The notes below the pieces were generated by a model. It did no database searches and was not told the DNA's origin. It worked only from the letters and a program-made list of their open reading frames with translations. A stretch of DNA of 10,784 nt. It comes from Nitrospirota bacterium (lineage in GTDB: Bacteria; Nitrospinota; Nitrospinia; Nitrospinales; VA-1). The stretch is taken from assembly GCA_003235465.1 (NCBI GenBank), contig QJWD01000190.1:1-10784 (forward strand), read 5' to 3'. Positions 6,425 to 10,784 of the stretch are shown piece after piece (positions within the stretch are counted from its first letter, which is position 1; each line of letters starts with the position of its first letter). The position numbers and the translations under genes are program-made.

Positions 6425-9115
6425 TCAGTGGATGTCCTCAAGTTTTTCTATCAAAAGAACGCGCACCATCTCCTCCTTGATGCTCTGAATCTGCCTCGGC
6501 CGGACCACTTTTTCGCCGCGCTGCGAAACCAGGAACATGTCGATGCCGCGGTTGCCCTGGGTGGAGATCTTTGCGCGGTGCACCTGGATGTTGAAATCCG
6601 AAAGCACCTTGGCGATCTTGTACAGCATGCCCTGGTGGTCGCGGGCTTCGATGCGCACCTGCGTGAACAGGCCGGCATTTTCGAAGTGGACCTTGGGCAC
6701 CAGCGCCGCTTTCTGGCGGCTTTCCATGAAGCGGGCGCGCGCGGCCAGCAGGCTTCTCATGTCGGCCTGTTTGTTCAGCACCTTCGTGAGCGTCTGCTTG
6801 ACGGATTTCCACAGGCTTAAGTCCGCGCCGGGCAGCCGCTCGGTTTCCTCCACCTGCATGGTGAGGATGCTGATGCCGTCCTGCCTCAAATAAACCTGCG
6901 CGCCAAGAATATTCGCGTTCCTTGCCGTCAGCACGCCGATCAGAATTTTGAACAGATCCCGGTCCGCCGGCCCGAGGAGTGTCACGTGGTGGAATTTTCC
7001 TTCGGCGTTGTGGCGGTGGTGCAGGATGAAGTCCCTGTCTTTCAGCGAATGGATCAGGCGGATGTGAAGGGCGATCTCCTCCGCGGGCGCCGCGTGCAGG
7101 TAATCCTCAGGCATCTGGTTCAGGTGCCGTTCGATCTCGCTTGCCGGGAACTCCCGGTGGAGAGCCTGGTAAACCTCCTCGCGGGTGGCCTGCGGAATCT
7201 CGGCGAGAGATTCCGGCCGCTCGAGGTATTGCCGGGTGCGGTGGTAAAGTTCCGAAAGCAGGAACTTCTTCCACGCCGTCCAGGTGCCGGGGGCCACCGC
7301 GCGAAGCTCCGCGTAGCTCATGAGGTAAAGCATCATCAGCCGCTCGCGGGTCCCCACCCGCTTTGCGAACTGGTTGATGACGCCGGGCTGGTGAATGTCC
7401 TGATGCAGGGCGGTTTCGATCATCCCATTCTGATGGGTGATGAGAAAGCGGAGCGTCTCTTCAGCCTTTTCATCCAGGTTCAGGCGTTCGCAAGGAACCT
7501 CGATAACGCTGTCGCCCGCCTCCTGGCCGCTCTCCCGCCCCAGCGACTTCAAGAGGGCGCTTAATTTAAGCAGCGCCCTTTCGGGCAACTCCCGGTAGAT
7601 GGCGACGAGTTCCCCGGCCCGCGCCTCGCTTTCCGCCGCATCCAGCCCTTCTAAAAAATCAACCATTCTGAGCGCGTGCTCGTCGGCGGTGAAGCGGTGG
7701 TAAAAATCGTAATTGACCCGGCATTGCGCCCGCCCGAATTCGGGCAGGATCTGCCCCAGCACGCCCAGCCGGTGCATGAGGCGCAGGGTGGCGCCGGCGC
7801 TCGCGTGTTCGAGCAGGGGAAACAGAAACGCCGAAAGCGCCTGCGCGGATAGCGTCTCCTTCGTGAGCCGGGTGCGCAACTGGCTGATCTGCCGCTTGAG
7901 CTTGAAGTCGGGCTCGAGGCCGTACTGCTGGCACAGGCTGAACGCCACCAGCATGCGCGTGGGGTTTTTCAGAAAAATGTCCTGCGCCTCGCCGGCCAGC
8001 GTGAGGGTCGAGCCTTCGGCATGAAAGCCGTTGCCGAGCGCGGTTTTCGTCAGGCGGGAAAGCACCTTGCCTATCGAGCGGCGGTTTTGCATGCAGAGTT
8101 GAAAGATGGTGTCGGAAAAATTCAGGATGTTGGTGGCATGGAGAAAGTAATCGCGCATGAACCGCTCCACCACCCGCGCCTCGCTTTCCGCCTGGTAGCC
8201 GAGGTTTCTCGCCAGCCGGGCCTGAAGTTCCAGGCCGAGCACGTCCGCCTTTTTTTCCGAGAGGTAGTGCAGTTCGTTGCGCACGCGCAGGGAAAAATTG
8301 ACCGATTCGTACAGCGTGTCGACGTCCTGCTGCGAGATCGCGTCGTCGAGCTCGATCTCGCGCAGGGACTGGCAGCCAAAACGCACGGCGGCGGCCCAAA
8401 GCGCGTTGTGGTAGTCGCGCAGGCCGCCCGGGCCTTCCTTGATGTTGGGTTCGGGGCTGAACACCACGCCCCGGTTGCCGTCGTAGCGGGAATGCTTTTC
8501 CTGCAGCTTCGAATCTAGAAAGCCGCGGATATTTTTCTTCAGCAGGCGCCGGCCGATGGCGTCGGCGAAAGCGTCGTAGCGCTTCTGGTCGCCTATCAGG
8601 TAGCGGGTTTCGATCATCGAGGTCTTGATGGTCAAATCCTCCTCGGCGAGCTTGAGGCAATCCTGCAGCGTGCGGCAGCTGTGGCCGATCTCCATCCCGA
8701 TGCCCCAGAGAATGGAGATCACGTCCTGTATGAATTCGTCGCTGGCCTTTTTGATTTTCGGCGGGTGCAGGAACAACAGGTCGATATCGGAACAGGGGTT
8801 GAGCTCGCCGCGCCCGTAACCGCCGACGGCGATCAGGACGAAATCGTCCAGCACGCGGCTATGATTGTAGGGGGGAAGGGCGGACAGGGTCTGGACAATA
8901 TGGCGAACGGCGGTGTCGACCAGGCTGGTGTGCGCCTGGATGACTTCAAACCCGCCCGCGCCCGCCTGATGCCAGGCGCGCAGCTTCTCCCGCTCGCCGG
9001 CGAGCAGCACCTTGAAGGCGGAGAAATAGGGCAGGCGCTCGCGCGGGTTCGCCGGCATCGGCGGAAGAACGCTGAAGTCGATGGCAAATTTGTAATTTCG
9101 CTTCGTATCGCTCAT
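6425..9115 (-). CDS. glnD: [Protein-PII] uridylyltransferase GlnD with degenerate HD domain
   Basis: Cytosolic sensor enzyme that uridylylates PII when glutamine is low and normally removes UMP when it is high. The 896 aa length matches E. coli GlnD (890). The nucleotidyltransferase core is intact: GGYGRGELNPCSDIDLLFL at residues 98-116 with both metal-binding aspartates (Asp110, Asp112), then IGHSCRTL and EDLTIKTSMIETRYLIGD (159-176). The linker PEPNIKEGPGGLRDYHNALW (221-240) is typical. The HD region starts normally (FYHRFTADEH, His480), but the HD signature, normally like ALLHDIGKG, reads ALLKSLGRE (520-528). The later RHH-like motif reads THQ (560-562) and the final aspartate is glutamate (Glu603). 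Two C-terminal ACT domains are intact at about 708-755 and 819-885. This predicts an enzyme that can add UMP but may not remove it. The ATG at 9115 is preceded by GGGAGG at a rather long distance (13 bases). Confidence 0.94.
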   Translation of the reverse strand: MSDTKRNYKFAIDFSVLPPMPANPRERLPYFSAFKVLLAGEREKLRAWHQAGAGGFEVIQAHTSLVDTAVRHIVQTLSALPPYNHSRVLDDFVLIAVGGYGRGELNPCSDIDLLFLHPPKIKKASDEFIQDVISILWGIGMEIGHSCRTLQDCLKLAEEDLTIKTSMIETRYLIGDQKRYDAFADAIGRRLLKKNIRGFLDSKLQEKHSRYDGNRGVVFSPEPNIKEGPGGLRDYHNALWAAAVRFGCQSLREIELDDAISQQDVDTLYESVNFSLRVRNELHYLSEKKADVLGLELQARLARNLGYQAESEARVVERFMRDYFLHATNILNFSDTIFQLCMQNRRSIGKVLSRLTKTALGNGFHAEGSTLTLAGEAQDIFLKNPTRMLVAFSLCQQYGLEPDFKLKRQISQLRTRLTKETLSAQALSAFLFPLLEHASAGATLRLMHRLGVLGQILPEFGRAQCRVNYDFYHRFTADEHALRMVDFLEGLDAAESEARAGELVAIYRELPERALLKLSALLKSLGRESGQEAGDSVIEVPCERLNLDEKAEETLRFLITHQNGMIETALHQDIHQPGVINQFAKRVGTRERLMMLYLMSYAELRAVAPGTWTAWKKFLLSELYHRTRQYLERPESLAEIPQATREEVYQALHREFPASEIERHLNQMPEDYLHAAPAEEIALHIRLIHSLKDRDFILHHRHNAEGKFHHVTLLGPADRDLFKILIGVLTARNANILGAQVYLRQDGISILTMQVEETERLPGADLSLWKSVKQTLTKVLNKQADMRSLLAARARFMESRQKAALVPKVHFENAGLFTQVRIEARDHQGMLYKIAKVLSDFNIQVHRAKISTQGNRGIDMFLVSQRGEKVVRPRQIQSIKEEMVRVLLIEKLEDIH

Positions 9116-9155
9116 GAAATCCGGGCTGCCTCCCTCAAGTCACAAACCGGCACCG

Positions 9156-9184
9156 CCCCTGGGGTTCGCGGGGTCGCCCAGGGG
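9156..9184. repeat. Inverted repeat in the predicted glnD leader
   Basis: CCCCTGGG (9156-9163) and CCCAGGGG (9177-9184) are perfect 8-base reverse complements around a 13-base loop. The stem would form in the glnD leader RNA, with its inner edge about 40 bases before the start codon. No U-tract follows it, so it looks like a leader structure or operator more than a terminator. Confidence 0.45.
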
Positions 9185-9286
9185 TTTAGCTTATCCGAGA
9201 ACGACGGGCGTCCGCCCAGGTGTTGCCTGCCGTGGGCTGGGGGCTCTGGGATGGGAAATCCTTGAAATTAACAGGGCATCGGGAAA

Positions 9287-9315
9287 ATCATATCACCCCG
9301 CTTTCGGGCTGGCAA
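9287..9315 (-). promoter_or_regulatory. Sigma70-type promoter for glnD
   Basis: On the minus strand TTGCCA (9315-9310) and TATGAT (9292-9287) are separated by exactly 17 bases. Each matches five of six consensus positions (TTGACA, TATAAT). Predicted initiation is near 9280, giving a leader of about 165 bases. The -35 element and spacer lie inside the inverted repeat at 9300-9331. Confidence 0.55.
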
Positions 9316-9331
9316 TGGAAATGCCGAAAGC
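9300..9331. repeat. Inverted repeat overlapping the glnD promoter
   Basis: GCTTTCGG (9300-9307) and CCGAAAGC (9324-9331) are perfect 8-base reverse complements with 16 bases between them. The left arm falls within the promoter spacer and the -35 hexamer lies in the centre, a position expected for an operator. It could equally be a chance or structural repeat. Confidence 0.4.
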
Positions 9332-9334
9332 CCC

Positions 9335-9370
9335 GGGCGCCGCCCCGCCGCCGGCTCGGCGGGCGCTCCC
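9335..9370. repeat. Very GC-rich hairpin between the two promoters
   Basis: The inner arms CCCGCCG and CGGCGGG pair perfectly around a six-base loop, and the outer arms extend with small bulges to GGG/CCC. The sequence is almost wholly G and C. It lies upstream of both the glnD and mdh promoters, so it is not expected in either main transcript. It may be an intergenic palindromic repeat. Confidence 0.4.
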
Positions 9371-9465
9371 AAGGGGCCTCGAACGGCTTCGACAAAAAGC
9401 GGCAAGCCACGATATCAAAAGACCTTACCGGGCCCGGGGCAGGCCTTTCCGGGGTTCAATTGGGC

Positions 9466-9494
9466 TTGACAATCAGGGGTTAATAATTTAGTTT
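9466..9494 (+). promoter_or_regulatory. Sigma70-type promoter for mdh
   Basis: A perfect -35 TTGACA (9466-9471) is followed after 17 bases by TAGTTT (9489-9494), which keeps the three most conserved -10 positions (T, A and final T). It lies in a locally AT-rich patch within a GC-rich intergenic region. Predicted initiation near 9501 leaves a leader of about 190 bases before mdh. Confidence 0.5.
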
Positions 9495-9527
9495 ACCCCT
9501 CACCGTTCAATCATCCAGGAGAACCCC

Positions 9528-9644
9528 GTGGCGGGGGTTTCAGGGCGCGCCGCTTGGGGCCACCCAGGCCCCGCCGGTGAAGGGCAAGCCGGGGTGATAA
9601 GGACGTGGTTACGCGCCTGGGTAAAAGAAGCGCGCGGACCTTAA
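9528..9644 (+). CDS. Possible 38-aa small protein or leader peptide upstream of mdh
   Basis: A GTG at 9528 lies 6 bases after AGGAG (9517-9521), a better ribosome site than that of mdh itself, and about 27 bases after the predicted transcript start. The frame runs 38 codons to TAA at 9642-9644 and ends 45 bases before mdh. The product would be rich in Gly, Ala, Arg and Trp (segments AAWGHPGPAGEG and RTWLRAWVKEARG) and matches no family I recognise. The GTG sits in the loop of a small hairpin (AACCCC/GGGGTT, 9522-9539), which could mask it. It may instead be non-coding leader RNA that happens to be open. Confidence 0.22.
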   Translation: MAGVSGRAAWGHPGPAGEGQAGVIRTWLRAWVKEARGP

Positions 9645-9689
9645 TCAATACTCAACCGGGCCCATGGCCCCTTTTCTTGCGCTGAACTC

Positions 9690-10640
9690 ATGTCCTCCAC
9701 CAGAAACAAGATCACAGTGGTAGGTGCGGGGCAGGTGGGCACCACGGTCGCCCAGCTCGCAGCCTACAACAACTTAGGCAACGTGGTTATCATCGATATC
9801 GTTCCTGATTTTCCCCAGGGCAAGGCGCTGGACCTGCAGCAGTCCGGCTGCCTGCAGGCGTTCGACAGCCTCATCATCGGCACCAACGACTACAAGGACA
9901 CGGCGGATTCAGACATCGTCGTCATCACCGCCGGCCTGCCGAGAAAGCCGGGCATGAGCCGCGAAGACCTGCTCGCCACCAACGCCAAGATCGTTCGTTC
10001 GGTGACGGAGCAGATCATGAAGTACTCGCGCAACCCCATCATCATCGTCGTGTCCAACCCGCTCGATGCGATGGTGTACATGGCGAAAAAAGTTTCCGGC
10101 CTCGGCAAGGACAGGATCATGGGCATGGCCGGCGTGCTCGACGCCGCCCGCCTGCGCACCTTTGTCGCCCTCGAGCTCGGCTGCTCGCAGACCGATGTCG
10201 ACGCCATGGTGCTCGGCGGCCACGGCGATTCCATGGTGCCGGTGCCGCGCTACACCACGGTATCGGGCATCCCCATCACCGAGCTGATGGACCCCGCGGT
10301 GATCGAGAAACTGGTTGAGCGCACCCGGAAGGGCGGCGCTGAAATCGTCCAGCTGCTCAAGAACGGCAGCGCCTTCATGGCGCCCGGCGCATCGGTGGTC
10401 AAGATGATCGAGGCGATTCTGAACGACAACCGGCGCATTCTCCCCTGCACCGCCTATCTGGAAGGCGAATACGGCTGGAGCGGAATCTTTTTCGGCGTGC
10501 CGGTGCAGATCGGCATCCACGGCATCGAGCGGGTCATCGAACTGAAGCTCACCGAAGCCGAGCAAAAGGCGCTCGACAACTCCGCCAAGGAAGTCAAGAA
10601 AACCATCGTCGAGGTGGACGCGCTGCTCGAAAAGAACTGA
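9690..10640 (+). CDS. mdh: Malate dehydrogenase, NAD-dependent, LDH-like type
   Basis: Oxidises malate to oxaloacetate with NAD in the TCA cycle (or the reverse in a reductive cycle). The product is 316 aa, the length of the LDH-like MDH class. The Rossmann motif VGAGQVG is at residues 11-17, with Asp36 in IIDIV favouring NAD over [16 protein letters not shown] (82-93) carries Arg85, the residue that selects malate over lactate, and Arg91. NPLDAM is at 124-129. The catalytic pair is Asp151/His178, with Arg154 as the carboxylate-binding residue ([17 protein letters not shown]). The fold then runs complete to the last amphipathic helix. The ATG at 9690 is the only reasonable start, though no clear Shine-Dalgarno site precedes it. 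The gene has its own promoter and appears monocistronic within the window. Confidence 0.96.
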   Translation: MSSTRNKITVVGAGQVGTTVAQLAAYNNLGNVVIIDIVPDFPQGKALDLQQSGCLQAFDSLIIGTNDYKDTADSDIVVITAGLPRKPGMSREDLLATNAKIVRSVTEQIMKYSRNPIIIVVSNPLDAMVYMAKKVSGLGKDRIMGMAGVLDAARLRTFVALELGCSQTDVDAMVLGGHGDSMVPVPRYTTVSGIPITELMDPAVIEKLVERTRKGGAEIVQLLKNGSAFMAPGASVVKMIEAILNDNRRILPCTAYLEGEYGWSGIFFGVPVQIGIHGIERVIELKLTEAEQKALDNSAKEVKKTIVEVDALLEKN

Positions 10641-10651
10641 ACCGCTTTCCC

Positions 10652-10680
10652 GCCCCGCACCTGGATGAAAAGGCGCGGGC
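10652..10680 (+). terminator. Possible weak terminator hairpin after mdh
   Basis: Twelve bases past the mdh stop, GCCCCGCACC pairs imperfectly with GGCGCGGGC (one bulge, one mismatch) around a ten-base loop. It is followed by CCGTTT, only a short T-run. This is a marginal intrinsic terminator. Confidence 0.25.
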
Positions 10681-10719
10681 CCGTTTCCCCAGCCCCGCCC
10701 ACACCCGCGCCTCACACCC

Positions 10720-10764
10720 CCCGCAGGGTGCGTAGCTCTTCGGTAAAGCCGCGTGCGGGATTTT
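10720..10764 (+). terminator. Possible hairpin with short T-run near the window end
   Basis: CCCGCA (10720-10725) and TGCGGG (10754-10759) are perfect reverse complements, with an inner GCG/CGC pairing, and are followed directly by ATTTT. This could be a terminator for the mdh transcript. The same bases can fold in a competing tRNA-like way (GCGTG/CACGC at 10751-10769), so the assignment is uncertain. Confidence 0.25.
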
Positions 10765-10784
10765 CACGCTAGCAAGAACCTGTT

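Larger units (their letters stand above)
9116..9689. other. 574-base divergent control region between glnD and mdh
   Basis: No long gene is present. It contains a promoter for each flanking gene: glnD on the minus strand at 9315-9287 and mdh on the plus strand at 9466-9494. It also holds inverted repeats at 9156-9184, 9300-9331 and 9335-9370, plus a possible 38-codon reading frame at 9528-9644. Both leaders are long: about 165 bases for glnD and about 190 for mdh. No known riboswitch or tRNA was recognised. Confidence 0.6.

Noticed and set aside
7659..8660. A 333-codon alternative frame inside glnD, which might suggest a frameshifted fusion
   Set aside because: The glnD frame is continuous for 896 codons and aligns along its whole length with the family, so the alternative frame is a shadow.
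9501..9689. A known riboswitch, SRP RNA, 6S RNA or tRNA in the mdh leader
   Set aside because: I looked for TPP, cobalamin, c-di-GMP, fluoride and glycine signatures, the SRP GGAA/AGCAGCC motifs and tRNA arms, and found no convincing match.

Overview
The window carries nine clear protein genes of a GC-rich Gram-negative bacterium. Several point to a proteobacterium-like or Nitrospinota-like organism: a full-length GlnD, a six-domain ribosomal protein S1 followed by an SppA-type peptidase, a fused chorismate mutase-prephenate dehydratase, and an exported c-type cytochrome. The lineage is inferred from gene content and protein style only. There are no insertion sequences, phage genes or CRISPR arrays; this is core chromosomal DNA.

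Layout. Positions 1-187 are a GC-rich non-coding tail behind sppA. From 5574 down to 188, on the minus strand, lies an aromatic-amino-acid/translation cluster in the order pheA - tyrA - cmk - rpsA - sppA. pheA and tyrA overlap by ATGA, tyrA and cmk are 6 bases apart, 150 bases separate cmk from rpsA, and rpsA and sppA are about 20 bases apart. The order resembles the known tyrA-aroA-cmk-rpsA supraoperon, but aroA is absent. A small thiamine-binding protein gene (MTH1187/UPF0045 family) lies divergently at 5696-6004 (+) behind a good sigma70-type promoter. It converges on a minus-strand pair, glnD (9115-6425) followed by a monoheme cytochrome c gene (6384-6028).

A 574-base intergenic region (9116-9689) separates glnD from the divergent malate dehydrogenase gene (9690-10640, +). 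It holds a convincing promoter for each side, several strong inverted repeats, and a possible 38-codon ORF in the mdh leader. The last 144 bases are non-coding, with hairpins and a tRNA-like fold cut by the window edge.

How the genes work together: PheA and TyrA take chorismate/prephenate to phenylalanine and tyrosine. Cmk and S1 serve nucleotide supply and translation, and SppA clears cleaved signal peptides from the membrane. GlnD normally reads glutamine and modifies PII, which itself senses 2-oxoglutarate; malate dehydrogenase is a TCA-cycle enzyme. The most notable observation is that this GlnD keeps its nucleotidyltransferase centre and both ACT domains but has lost most metal-binding residues of its HD (uridylyl-removing) domain. 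No new multi-gene system is evident.
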